Below, piece after piece: positions 16,810 through 25,369 of a stretch of 64,000 nt of DNA. Below the pieces are notes generated by a model. That model was given only the letters and a program-made list of their open reading frames with translations, did not search any database and was not told where the DNA came from. The translations under genes and the position numbers were made by a program. Each line of letters starts with the position of its first letter. Position 1 is the stretch's first letter. Source of the DNA: Alkalicoccobacillus murimartini (GTDB lineage: Bacteria; Bacillota; Bacilli; Bacillales; Bacillaceae_D); NCBI RefSeq assembly GCF_030813245.1, contig NZ_JAUSUA010000003.1, positions 1 through 64,000 on the forward strand, given 5' to 3'.

Positions 16810-17208
16810 CTATTTATCATCAATCGCCTGACACGCCCACGCATCAATCTCAACTTTAAATGATGGGGCTGCTAACGCCACGACGTAGATCATTGTTGTA
16901 CAAGGTAGATGGTCACCTAGAAAATCTTTGACTACCTGTCGTCTTTTCTCTGTATCGAAATTTCCGACTAAATAAAAGACGAGCTTTGTCAGGTCTTCTA
17001 TTCCCATGTTGGCTTCTTCGAGATTTAGTTTGATGTTGTGTAGTGCTAACTCTAGTTGGTTGATCGGGTCTTCTGGTATGTCATTGTGTACATCCATGCC
17101 GAGCTGGCCTGAAAGAGTTAACCATCTATTAGCGCCTGTAACTTCCATTTGATGTACATAGGGTGCAACGGGCTCATGTATTCCTTTTGGGTTTCTTGAT
17201 ATCTTCAT
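16810..17208 (-). CDS. RidA/YjgF-family protein
   Basis: A 132-residue protein with AGGAGTAATCAC before its ATG. It has the RidA pattern: GANRWLTLSGQLGMD, an ANMGIEDLTKLVFYL helix and a C-terminal FKVEIDAWACQAI. Classical RidA carries an Arg in a C-terminal YPRAxVE-type strand, which is absent here, so reactive enamine/imine deamination is uncertain. A second, related gene lies at 20023 on the same strand. Confidence 0.85.
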   Translation of the reverse strand: MKISRNPKGIHEPVAPYVHQMEVTGANRWLTLSGQLGMDVHNDIPEDPINQLELALHNIKLNLEEANMGIEDLTKLVFYLVGNFDTEKRRQVVKDFLGDHLPCTTMIYVVALAAPSFKVEIDAWACQAIDDK

Positions 17209-17297
17209 GTGATTACTCCTTCACCTGTTTTATGATCTTGGCAGGATTTTTGTGGGTTTTATTGAACAATATAACATAAGAGGAGAGGATCTCTATC

Positions 17298-17450
17298 ATG
17301 GAACGAATCCTAAACAACCACCGCGAAGACTACGAATTTTATTTGATGGCTATTGCTATTTTATCTGTGTTGACCTTCAGGAAAATAAAGAAACTAGAAC
17401 GATATAAATTGAACTTAAAAGAGCAGCTTGATCAGAACAAAAATAGGTAA
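17298..17450 (+). CDS. 50-residue single-pass membrane peptide
   Basis: ATG follows GGAGAGG with 9-nt spacing. The product has an acidic start (MERILNNHREDYEFY), one helix (residues about 16-26) and a basic, coiled-coil-like tail (RKIKKLERYKLNLKEQLDQN). No family recognised. Calling it a gene rests on the ribosome binding site and the ordered topology. Confidence 0.5.
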   Translation: MERILNNHREDYEFYLMAIAILSVLTFRKIKKLERYKLNLKEQLDQNKNR

Positions 17451-17476
17451 AGTTCACTAGTTGAGAGGAGATGGAG

Positions 17477-18259
17477 ATGTTAAAAGATCCATGGTTTACG
17501 GTTCAACAAATAGACAGTACAACCTATGCCATTAGCGAGTATGGTCATTGGGAGAAGGTGCACTCATTTCTTTTAATTGGAGAGTCTAAGGCTATCTTAA
17601 TTGATACGGGGTTAGGCATTGATGATATGTCGCGAGTGACTTCGCAGCTGACCGAGCTTCCTATTGTAGTCTTAACGACTCATGTTCATGCTGATCACAT
17701 TGGTAGTCATGATAAGTTTGATCAGATCTACGTCCATGAGGCAGATAAGGATTGGTTAGTGAATGGGATACAGGGGCTACCAATTGAACAGATTAGAAAG
17801 GATATGGGGAGAGATATTACGATTCCAACACCAGAGTCGTTTGATCCACAAACGTATACACCTTATCAAGGGGAGCCTGCTGGTTTATTGCATGAGGGTG
17901 ATGTCATTGAGCTAGGCAATCGTTCACTCAAGGTGCTCCATACCCCAGGTCACTCTCCTGGCCATCTAGCTTTCTTCGATCAGGAGAGAGGGTATTTGTT
18001 TACTGGAGATTTACTGTATGACGAAACCCCAGTCTATGCGCATTATCCATCTACCAATCCAGTAGACTTAGTAAACTCTCTCGAAAAAATTGCCTCTCTC
18101 AATCATGTGAGTATGGTGTATGGTGCTCATAATTCAGTAGGGCTTCAACCAGCCATTTTAGATGAAGTCAAAACAGCAGTTGCTTATTTAAGAGAGCATC
18201 AGTTGTTAACGTTCGGGACAGGTATTCACCGGTTTAATGGCTTTAGTGTTCAGTTTTAA
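17477..18259 (+). CDS. metallo-beta-lactamase-fold hydrolase
   Basis: ATG 17477 fits the GAGAGGAG site better than ATG 17471, which lies directly against it. The 260-residue protein has the metal motif THVHADHIGSH (His 69, His 71, Asp 73, His 74), the HTPGHSPGHL histidine region and TGDLLYD with its bridging Asp. It is a cytoplasmic Zn-type hydrolase of the broad lactonase/glyoxalase II group; the substrate is unknown. Confidence 0.9.
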   Translation: MLKDPWFTVQQIDSTTYAISEYGHWEKVHSFLLIGESKAILIDTGLGIDDMSRVTSQLTELPIVVLTTHVHADHIGSHDKFDQIYVHEADKDWLVNGIQGLPIEQIRKDMGRDITIPTPESFDPQTYTPYQGEPAGLLHEGDVIELGNRSLKVLHTPGHSPGHLAFFDQERGYLFTGDLLYDETPVYAHYPSTNPVDLVNSLEKIASLNHVSMVYGAHNSVGLQPAILDEVKTAVAYLREHQLLTFGTGIHRFNGFSVQF

Positions 18260-18261
18260 AT

Positions 18262-18579
18262 TTAAAATGGATTCTCGCCATTAATAAATGGAACGATAAG
18301 AATAACAATCGAACCTATGGATACTAACCAAAAGACCTTTGAGGTTAACCGTTCTTTAAAGAAAGTACGAAGCTTACCTATCAGTAGTCCTGATAATAAC
18401 GAATAGAGAACAAATAATGTGTACGATAAACCTAACCAATTAACCCAGATGTTCCCCATAAAAGGAATATCAAAAGCCGCATAAAAGGGTCCCATAAAAT
18501 GATAGGTAAGGATAAATCCAATAACTAGAAAAACCACTAATTCGATAGAGAGAACAATATCTTTTTTTGTTTGAGTCAC
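18262..18579 (-). CDS. three-helix membrane protein
   Basis: A 105-residue protein with helices at about residues 10-30, 45-68 and 82-99 (VLSIELVVFLVIGFILTY, GLSYTLFVLYSLLSGLLIG, FWLVSIGSIVILIVPF). GGGTGAG precedes its start. It follows the next upstream gene by 13 nt, so the two are co-transcribed. No family recognised. Confidence 0.65.
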   Translation of the reverse strand: MTQTKKDIVLSIELVVFLVIGFILTYHFMGPFYAAFDIPFMGNIWVNWLGLSYTLFVLYSLLSGLLIGKLRTFFKERLTSKVFWLVSIGSIVILIVPFINGENPF

Positions 18580-18592
18580 AGCTACTCACCCT

Positions 18593-19210
18593 TTAATAGT
18601 TAATGACAAATTCAAACCCCGTAGGCTTGTTTTTTTCATGTGTTTTAAACTCTGTAAAAACTAATTTCAGACCGCTCTCCTCATCTGGTAAGGGTGGAGA
18701 TACAACATAGGTGTTGGATAGATGGTTATCTGACCCGCTACCGCCTTGCCAGCGACAATCATAGGTTTGATCGTCCCCTACAATCGACAGCTCTAAACGA
18801 TGAGGAATGTGAAAATCATGCGGATGAAGCGTCTCAGTTGGAGCCAGTCCATCTGTATTTAAAAATACGACACTGGCATTCTTGAATTGTCTCATTATTG
18901 TCATCGAATAAAATAGATCATTATCCTTTTCATATGTTTTGAGAATAGGAATATTCTTTCTAAATCCCTTAGGCTCTACAACCGGCTTATGATGCTCTTC
19001 ATGATACATTTCAGAGAATAGACTCTGAAGAAACTCTTCATAGAGGTGATATGTTTTAGCCCAAGAAGAAATCAGCTTATGAGGCGGGAACCCAGGGTTG
19101 TTATGTGTGCGTTCCTTCCTTTCACGAATGAGCTGACAAATTTGTTCATCTATGTCCTGAATGGATTCATCATAGTGATTGGTAGGTGGTTCAAATGATT
19201 CGTGGTACAA
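18593..19210 (-). CDS. uncharacterised cytoplasmic protein
   Basis: TTG start with GGAGGCGATATT upstream. The 205-residue protein opens with a helix resembling a chorismate-mutase-like segment (YDESIQDIDEQICQLIRERK), then TYHLYEEFLQSLFSEM and a beta-rich C-terminal half rich in His/Asp. There is no signal peptide or membrane segment. I do not recognise a characterised family. It forms an operon with the small membrane protein downstream. Confidence 0.65.
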   Translation of the reverse strand: MYHESFEPPTNHYDESIQDIDEQICQLIRERKERTHNNPGFPPHKLISSWAKTYHLYEEFLQSLFSEMYHEEHHKPVVEPKGFRKNIPILKTYEKDNDLFYSMTIMRQFKNASVVFLNTDGLAPTETLHPHDFHIPHRLELSIVGDDQTYDCRWQGGSGSDNHLSNTYVVSPPLPDEESGLKLVFTEFKTHEKNKPTGFEFVINY

Positions 19211-19301
19211 AATATCGCCTCCAAGGCTTTAAAGATAAATGTGACTCTCGTTATATTTCTAGATACGAACCAACTATTCCTGCGAATGGGAGGAGGAAAA
19301 A

Positions 19302-19787
19302 ATGAACGAGTATCCTAAGGTGAAGTATGGCTTTACCTTTACCAGTACTCCAGATGCGATCTCTCGTCAAAAACGAAAGGATGTTCCAACTATTTTAAGT
19401 GTCGAAGCAACATTCTCTATTTGGATTAATGATGATCTTTATGTAAGGGTAGAGGAAATGGCCATTCTTGAATTTTATAAGAGCTTAGCTAAATGGGTAC
19501 AGGCAAATCAAAAATATAAACGCATACAAGAGTTTCATTATTTTACGATTGAACATGATGAAAGAGAAGGTGCGATTATTTCATTACTGCCTTTTGGAGA
19601 TAAAGCTAGACTTAAAACCATTTGGCCAGAGCAAGAGTTGTATAATGTGTTTGAATTAAAGTATATCGTGGAGCAGCTAACGATAGTAGAGGCAGATTTG
19701 AGAAAAGAGATTGAGCATTATTTTGATATAAATCTTACCCATTTTATGAACCATATCCCGTATCGAATTGCCGAATGGAGAGCCTAG
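19302..19787 (+). CDS. uncharacterised 161-residue protein
   Basis: ATG follows GGGAGGAGG. The sequence shows FTFTSTPDAISRQKRKDVPTI..., a mixed alpha/beta middle and a long C-terminal helix (VEQLTIVEADLRKEIEHYF). No signal or membrane segment. The family is not recognised with confidence. A possible fragment of another gene follows in the +1 frame. Confidence 0.65.
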   Translation: MNEYPKVKYGFTFTSTPDAISRQKRKDVPTILSVEATFSIWINDDLYVRVEEMAILEFYKSLAKWVQANQKYKRIQEFHYFTIEHDEREGAIISLLPFGDKARLKTIWPEQELYNVFELKYIVEQLTIVEADLRKEIEHYFDINLTHFMNHIPYRIAEWRA

Positions 19788-19983
19788 ACTATGTGTCTCG
19801 CTTTTATGTGCCTATCTAGAGGAGGCAATACAGACTAGTCGTGTGATTGAGTACTTTACGAGTGTCAGTGGACAGGAGCATCTGCCATTATCAAATAGGA
19901 GAAGCGTACGCTGGAATGATATAAAAGACCCATATGATTTGATACTGAATGATCTTGAATTATGGGAATTGATATTGTATTAA
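19768..19983 (+). pseudogene. possible 3' gene fragment
   Basis: A 71-codon frame overlapping the previous gene's end, without a ribosome binding site. Its C-terminal part (SRVIEYFTSV, DIKDPYDLILNDLELWELIL) looks protein-like. It could be the tail of a lost gene or of a frameshifted neighbour. Weakly supported. Confidence 0.3.
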
Positions 19984-19989
19984 AAACAA

Positions 19990-20016
19990 AAAACCACGGA
20001 ATCTAATTCCGTGGAA
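19990..20016 (-). terminator. terminator of the second RidA gene
   Basis: CCACGGAAT / ATTCCGTGG stem with a 3-nt loop and an upstream A-run, read as a T-run on the minus strand. Confidence 0.8.
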
Positions 20017-20022
20017 TGATAA

Positions 20023-20421
20023 TCAAGGCTTCGCTGCCCAGATTTCGATTTCAATCTTAATTTCAGGTAAACCTAATGCTGTAAGGTAACCAATGGTCAT
20101 GGATGGGTACTCGGTATTGAACAAGTTACCCCATTCTGAATAAAAATGATCCCAATCAATTTCTTCTGTTGCCCATACGTTCACTTTAATCACGTGTTCG
20201 GCAGATAATGCTTCGGAATCGAGTACAGACTTGATATTTGAAAAGGTGTTAGAGACTTGGTCGTTTAAGCCTTTTGGAAAATTCCCTTCAGCGCTTACTC
20301 CAACCTGTCCTGATGTCACATAGAGTTCCGCGTTTCTCGGAATCTTTGTGATATGTGTGTATTGACCAACAGGTGCTGGCACACTTTTAGGATTCTTTCT
20401 TGTTATGCTTCTGTTTTCCAT
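20023..20421 (-). CDS. RidA/YjgF-family protein, second copy
   Basis: ATG 20421 sits behind GGAGAGG; the longer frame from 20463 lacks a site. It has 132 residues, equal in length to the RidA-like protein at 16810, with AELYVTSGQVGVSAEGNFP, ALSAEHVIKVNVWATE and EYPSMTIGYLTALGLPEIKI. The usual catalytic Arg of the C-terminal strand is again not evident. A paralogue with an unknown substrate. Confidence 0.85.
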   Translation of the reverse strand: MENRSITRKNPKSVPAPVGQYTHITKIPRNAELYVTSGQVGVSAEGNFPKGLNDQVSNTFSNIKSVLDSEALSAEHVIKVNVWATEEIDWDHFYSEWGNLFNTEYPSMTIGYLTALGLPEIKIEIEIWAAKP

Positions 20422-20493
20422 TGTGTATCCTCTCCAATTTAAAAAGTAGACTGCTGCTCTCAATTTAGGCAGACTTGTGCCTATGAGGGCTTC

Positions 20494-20559
20494 TTAGAAA
20501 AAAACAGCCGTGGAGTATCCATATCCTATTGCTAAACTAGCGAGTGAACGTTTTTTCAT
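20494..20559 (-). CDS. possible 21-residue peptide
   Basis: On the minus strand GAAGGAAGGAG precedes ATG by 10-12 nt. The peptide MKKRSLASLAIGYGYSTAVF ends in one more Phe. The KKR start and small hydrophobic body are coherent, but the length makes it uncertain. Confidence 0.3.
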   Translation of the reverse strand: MKKRSLASLAIGYGYSTAVFF

Positions 20560-20751
20560 AAGCTTGAATACTCCTTCCTTCTTCTTGGTGAGCTATTACT
20601 CTTATCATGTATGATGTTAGAATTTCTGTCAATTCTCATGTGTGGATCGGTCTTGATGTGATTAGCATCGACTTATTAAAGATACTTTTTAAGATCTATG
20701 AACTTATATGGTATGATTTATACGAATCTTCAAACAAAGGGAGAGAGTAGC

Positions 20752-22017
20752 ATGGGGCACTCGAAAGCAGTAGTAGGTATTAATTGGGGCGATGAAGGAA
20801 AAGGTCGGATCGTTGATTATTTGGCAAAGGATTCAAATGTTGTGGTGAGGTACCAGGGTGGAAATAATGCTGGTCATACAGTCATAAATACATACGGAAC
20901 ATTTAAGCTTCATTTGCTTCCATCAGGTGTCTTTCATAAGGATACAGTGAATGTGTTAGGGGCGGGAATGGTCATTGATTTAGAGCAGCTGTCTATTGAA
21001 TACCATGAAATTCAAAGTAGGATTGATTTTGATATTGATCTAAAAATATCAGATAAAGCGACGATCCTGTTACCTTATCACGTACTATTAGATAAAGCGG
21101 AAGAAGAACGATTAAGCGATAAGAAATTTGGCTCTACCCAAAAAGGAATAGCGCCGGCTTATGGCGATAAATTTATGAAGAGGTCCCTAAAAATTGGTGA
21201 CTTATATAATATGAACTATGTAGAAGAAAAATTATCTGAGAGCCTTGAATGGGTTAATCATCTGTTAACCGAAGTGTACGAACTTCCTGCGATTGAATTA
21301 GGATCGGTCATGGATTGGATTCAAACCTACAGAGACTTTATTTTGAAGTTTGTTACAGATACCGATCAATTAAATAAGCTATATCAAGAGAAATCGGTGC
21401 TTTTTGAAGCCCAACTTGGTGCGTTGAGAGATATTGACTATGGAATCTATCCTTATACAACCTCTTCATCCGTACTCGCATCTAATATTCCGATTGGGGC
21501 CGGTTATTTTGGGCGCGTTCCAAGCGAAATTATTGGTGTAGTTAAAGCATTCTCATCTTGTGTGGGAGAAGGTCCATTTGTAACGGAATTAAATGAAGAG
21601 GATTCACATTTTTTACGTGAAAAAGGGGAAGAGTACGGTGCGGCTACAGGAAGGCCGAGAAGAGTAGGACATTTTGATGCCATTGCTTCTGCATATGGTG
21701 TCAAAATCCAAGCGGCAACTGAGCTAGCTTTAACCAAACTAGATACTCTATCTGGAATCAATACTTTAAAGATTTGTACAGCATATGAAGTAAATGGTGA
21801 GAACCAACAATCCTTTCCTCATACGTCGCTTTTGCATCACGCAAAGCCGGTATATGAAGAGTTCGAGGGTTGGGATGAGGACATTACAGGAGTAAGAAAC
21901 TTTGAGGATCTGCCTAAAAATGCACAACGATATGTGAGTCGGATCGAGGAACTCCTCCATACAACCATCAAATCAATCTCAGTCGGCCCAGAACGGTCAC
22001 AAATCATTCTTCTGTAA
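20752..22017 (+). CDS. divergent adenylosuccinate synthetase (PurA) paralogue
   Basis: ATG 20752 follows GGGAGAGAG. The 421-residue protein has the PurA frame: NWGDEGKGRI GTP loop, YQGGNNAGHT, KLHLLPSGVF, GPAY, TGRPRRVGHFD and SVGPERSQIIL. PurA makes adenylosuccinate from IMP, aspartate and GTP. Three conserved spots differ: FEGAQG is FEAQLG, the STRVG before GPF is SSCVG, and the aspartate-binding TTTGR is GAATGR. It is therefore probably a second PurA-like enzyme with altered substrate use. No purine genes lie nearby. Confidence 0.85.
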   Translation: MGHSKAVVGINWGDEGKGRIVDYLAKDSNVVVRYQGGNNAGHTVINTYGTFKLHLLPSGVFHKDTVNVLGAGMVIDLEQLSIEYHEIQSRIDFDIDLKISDKATILLPYHVLLDKAEEERLSDKKFGSTQKGIAPAYGDKFMKRSLKIGDLYNMNYVEEKLSESLEWVNHLLTEVYELPAIELGSVMDWIQTYRDFILKFVTDTDQLNKLYQEKSVLFEAQLGALRDIDYGIYPYTTSSSVLASNIPIGAGYFGRVPSEIIGVVKAFSSCVGEGPFVTELNEEDSHFLREKGEEYGAATGRPRRVGHFDAIASAYGVKIQAATELALTKLDTLSGINTLKICTAYEVNGENQQSFPHTSLLHHAKPVYEEFEGWDEDITGVRNFEDLPKNAQRYVSRIEELLHTTIKSISVGPERSQIILL

Positions 22018-22029
22018 AAGGAATGGACG

Positions 22030-22206
22030 ATACCAAGAAGAATGAATGAGCAAGCAAGACAGCGAGAGATTTACAAAGAGCTAGAGGCTGTATCCAAGAG
22101 AGTTACACACGATGCCAAGACGGAATACGATTTAACAAGAGCGGACGTCCATGACTAAGAGCATAACGGCTTTTATCAAGCGCAAGGCTTTCCTTAGTAA
22201 GAACCA
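22030..22206 (+). repeat. 20.5-bp phased array B (CAAG orientation)
   Basis: Cores (mostly CAAG or TAAG) start at 22034, 22055, 22075, 22095, 22116, 22136, 22156, 22177 and 22198, in steps of 21,20,20,21,20,20,21,21. Units resemble TATCCAAGAG and TTATCAAGCG. It begins 12 nt after the PurA-like stop and ends before the terminator at 22237. Confidence 0.8.
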
Positions 22207-22236
22207 GGTGGCCTCATTTACGAAAAAGCACGAACC

Positions 22237-22276
22237 AAAAACGAAGTGGATACTATTCCGTATCCACTTCGTTTTA
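22237..22276. terminator. bidirectional terminator
   Basis: AACGAAGTGGATA / TATCCACTTCGTT 13-bp stem with A- and T-rich flanks, between the convergent PurA-like and LysR genes. Confidence 0.85.
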
Positions 22277-22282
22277 TTTCCG

Positions 22283-23140
22283 TCATAGATACCCCAACAA
22301 CAACTCAATATTTCTCCCCGGCACAGTTCCTTTCGTTAAGACGTAAGAGAACTGTCTTTTCTCTGAGAGTCCATCAAAATCAATAATTTGCAATGACTTC
22401 TGGTGGAGCTCCTCTTTCATTGTCGCTTCTGATAGAAGGGCGAGACCAAGATTATTTTTGACACTTTCCTTAATCCCGTGGGTAGAGCTGAAAACAATCG
22501 TTGACCCGATTCGAATGTTATTCGATTGAATCAGGTGGTCGAAGGAATAGCGCGTTCCTGACCCAACTTCTCGAATGACCCAGGTCTGATCGTGGAGGTC
22601 TTCGATTGACCGGGGTAACGTGCTTTCCCCTGAGCAGACAACTTGGAGTTGATCGTCTTTAAAAGGAGTGAGTGACACTTCTTTTGATGATGTCTGACCT
22701 TCTACTAAACCAATGTCCACATCAAACGAGCGGACCGCGTCTATGACAGAATTGGTATTTCCCATCGTAATACTGAAGTCGATCTGAGGATGATCGGCTC
22801 TTAATTTGGCTATGGCTTGCGGCAAGATATATTCCCCGATAGTAAAGCTCGTACCAATTCGAATAAAGCCCGCAGCCTGTTTCTTTTTTTGATATAGCGT
22901 TTCCTGAGTATGCTGGTACAGAGCTTTTATTTGCAAGGCTTGTTCATAGAAAAATGCACCTTCCGCAGTTAAGCTGAGTTGTTTGGTTGTTCGTTTGAAA
23001 AAAGAAGTCGAGAATTCTTTTTCTAGATTTCGAATGTGAACACTGACAGTTGGCTGAGATAGAGAGCGTTTGACTGCAGTTTTGGTAAAGTTTTTTTCTT
23101 GGACTAACGTAATAAATGTTTCGAGCTCATCCATATGCAT
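22283..23140 (-). CDS. LysR-family regulator (CysL/YwfK-like)
   Basis: A 285-residue protein behind GAGGTGAG. Residues 3-62 form the LysR winged helix (ELETFITLVQEKNFTKTAVK, SQPTVSVHIRNLEKEFSTSF). The C-terminal co-inducer domain follows from about residue 92. It diverges from a YeiH-family membrane gene, a classic pairing in which the LysR protein activates its neighbour, so that is its likely target. The inducer may be a sulfur or anion signal, which is inference. Confidence 0.88.
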   Translation of the reverse strand: MHMDELETFITLVQEKNFTKTAVKRSLSQPTVSVHIRNLEKEFSTSFFKRTTKQLSLTAEGAFFYEQALQIKALYQHTQETLYQKKKQAAGFIRIGTSFTIGEYILPQAIAKLRADHPQIDFSITMGNTNSVIDAVRSFDVDIGLVEGQTSSKEVSLTPFKDDQLQVVCSGESTLPRSIEDLHDQTWVIREVGSGTRYSFDHLIQSNNIRIGSTIVFSSTHGIKESVKNNLGLALLSEATMKEELHQKSLQIIDFDGLSEKRQFSYVLTKGTVPGRNIELLLGYL

Positions 23141-23247
23141 CTAGCTCACCTCGTTTATTAATTTTGCTAATTATAATCATTATATATATTTATTTCACAA
23201 ATAAAAAGAGGAGGAGTAAGCTTAAGGGGACATCAGGAGGCGTTAGC

Positions 23248-24249
23248 GTGCGATTTACAATGAATCATGACCGATCCAACTTTCTCTTAGGAGTGAGCGT
23301 AACTTTATTGATTGCTGGACTTGCTTATTACTTGGCTAAGCTCCCTTTTTTAAGTATCGTAGGGCAACTTGTGATTGCCATCTTACTAGGCATGATTTGG
23401 AGACAGGTAGTACACACTAAGAAAAAATGTATGCCAGGAGTTGAGTTTTCGAGTACTAAGCTGCTAAGACTAGGCATTATTTTGCTAGGGTTACGTTTAA
23501 ATCTATCAGATATCTATCAAGCTGGGTTACCAGTCTTTTTTTATGCGCTCATTCTACTAGTTAGTACACTCGGTATTGTCTATGGATTATGCCGACTATT
23601 GAAAGTGGATCGAACCGTGAGTCTATTAACAGCTTGTGGAACAGCGATTTGTGGGGCTGCTGCCATTTTGGCTATAGCTCCTATATTAAAAGCAAGAGAG
23701 CAGTCCATCGCGATAAGTGTTGCGGTGATTGCCGTACTCGGAACAGCATTTACACTCCTATATACCGTGGTGTTTACTTGGATTCCTCTTACGTCTTACA
23801 GCTATGGTGTATTGGCAGGGGGAACGCTTCATGAGGTGGCTCACGTAGTCGCCGCATCATCAGTGGGGGGAGATCAAGCGGAAGATACGGCGATCGTCGT
23901 AAAGCTTACTCGTGTTGCCCTACTAGTTCCAACAGCATTTGTAATCAGTCTGATTGTGAGAAGAGGCAAGTACCAACAGGACAATCATAAACTACCGATA
24001 CCGTGGTTCCTGTTTGCTTTTTTAGGGATGAGTATACTCAATACAATGGGCATGGTCCCTAGTGGCGTAATTGATATCTGTCTAACTCTTTCTTATTTAT
24101 TTCTTGCGATGGCGATGGCGGGGCTTGGGCTGAAAATAGATGTAGCTGTTTTGCGCAAAAGTGGAGGACGTGTTTTTGCTGCGGCTCTGATTGGGTCGAT
24201 CATACTTGTCATGGCGGGGTATATCCTCATTCACTTGTTGCCTCTCTAA
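23248..24249 (+). CDS. YeiH-family membrane protein (putative anion/sulfate exporter)
   Basis: GTG 23248 is chosen because AGGAGGCG lies 6-7 nt before it. The 333-residue protein has about ten helices and family landmarks ILLGLRLN, LLTACGTAICGAAAILA, GTLHEVAHVVAA and MAMAGLGLKIDV. YeiH proteins are proposed anion exporters; transport has rarely been shown. It is read divergently from the LysR regulator and ends in its own terminator. Confidence 0.88.
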   Translation: MRFTMNHDRSNFLLGVSVTLLIAGLAYYLAKLPFLSIVGQLVIAILLGMIWRQVVHTKKKCMPGVEFSSTKLLRLGIILLGLRLNLSDIYQAGLPVFFYALILLVSTLGIVYGLCRLLKVDRTVSLLTACGTAICGAAAILAIAPILKAREQSIAISVAVIAVLGTAFTLLYTVVFTWIPLTSYSYGVLAGGTLHEVAHVVAASSVGGDQAEDTAIVVKLTRVALLVPTAFVISLIVRRGKYQQDNHKLPIPWFLFAFLGMSILNTMGMVPSGVIDICLTLSYLFLAMAMAGLGLKIDVAVLRKSGGRVFAAALIGSIILVMAGYILIHLLPL

Positions 24250-24259
24250 AGATAAAAGC

Positions 24260-24295
24260 TTAGCCTCATTTATTACGAGGCTGGGCTTTTTTGTG
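24260..24295 (+). terminator. terminator of the yeiH-like gene
   Basis: AGCCTC / GAGGCT core extended by AGCTT / GGGCT, followed by TTTTTT. Confidence 0.75.
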
Positions 24296-24393
24296 GGGCG
24301 CAGAAGTGTTGGTGAGAATTGAAAAATTGGTTAAATTTATTGGGGGAATTGGAGTATGATGGAGAGAAATGACTGATGGGGGAATGAACGTTA

Positions 24394-25368
24394 ATGAAAG
24401 TAAAAACGATTGAACTCTATATTGGGCCATCCATTGACTTAGATGTTGCTGTTGGTAAGGATTATATTGAGCCATCAATCGGGTTCGACGGCCTCATTTA
24501 TTTTCTAAGACCATTAGATGAAGAAGCCTATAATGAGTTCATTCTAAAAGAGCATCCTATTCAGAAGCCTTGTGATTTTGAGGTGGTAATTCTCAAAGGC
24601 GAGCATACCGAGATTCTCACGGTTAAGGATCAAATGCAGCCATATCGTTATGTTCAGCCGCTTCCGAATCATCGCTTTCTTCTTGTGAACGCAAGATCTA
24701 CTTACGACGGAAATGGAACGTTTGTGAAGAATGCAAAGGTACTAAAAAGAGAAGGAAATGAGTTAAAGACGGTTCGTGAATTTCTAATGGGTGATGGAAT
24801 AAGCCATGTTTATACAACGGAGATGGGCACGATTTGGACAGGTTACTTTGATGAAGGGGTCTTTGGCAATATGGGTTGGGGGGATCCCGATGCAAAGGAG
24901 CCTAGAGATCCTGTTGGAATGTCTGGTGTTATTAAATGGAACTTGAAGGGCGAGAAGCTTTTTGAAAATACGCAGGCTGACATTGCCGATTGCTACGCGA
25001 TGAACGTTATTTCGGATCATGAAGTATGGTTTTATTATTATGATGTATTTAAGCTTGCTCACTTAAAAAACGGAGTCTTCAAAGAGTTTGACCCTAATTT
25101 TGAATCGTCAAATGACTTTATTGTGAATGACACACATGTTTTGATGAGAGTAGATCACATCTTTCAATTGTATGAAATCCAAGGAGATCATCTGAAGTTA
25201 GTAGCTCGTATTCATTTAGTGAATGAACATGAAAAGAAGATGGGTGTTGCAAACTCAACGATAGATGTCAGAGGGAATCGGTTAATATTTCTATCTAGAC
25301 ACTACTTATACGATGTCACACTAGATGAAATTGTTGAGCTGGCTAAAGAGATGCTGGAGGATGAATAA
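24394..25368 (+). CDS. uncharacterised 324-residue protein
   Basis: ATG 24394, with only a weak GGGGGAATGAACG upstream. The protein is soluble, with repeated beta-rich blocks ending in W/Y-rich strands (MGTIWTGYFDEGVFGNMGWG, MSGVIKWNLKGEKLFE, SDHEVWFYYYDVFKLAHLKN). This fits a beta-propeller-like fold. No catalytic motif is obvious. It is followed closely by an aminopeptidase gene, so the two share an operon. Function unknown. Confidence 0.7.
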   Translation: MKVKTIELYIGPSIDLDVAVGKDYIEPSIGFDGLIYFLRPLDEEAYNEFILKEHPIQKPCDFEVVILKGEHTEILTVKDQMQPYRYVQPLPNHRFLLVNARSTYDGNGTFVKNAKVLKREGNELKTVREFLMGDGISHVYTTEMGTIWTGYFDEGVFGNMGWGDPDAKEPRDPVGMSGVIKWNLKGEKLFENTQADIADCYAMNVISDHEVWFYYYDVFKLAHLKNGVFKEFDPNFESSNDFIVNDTHVLMRVDHIFQLYEIQGDHLKLVARIHLVNEHEKKMGVANSTIDVRGNRLIFLSRHYLYDVTLDEIVELAKEMLEDE

Positions 25369-25369
25369 T

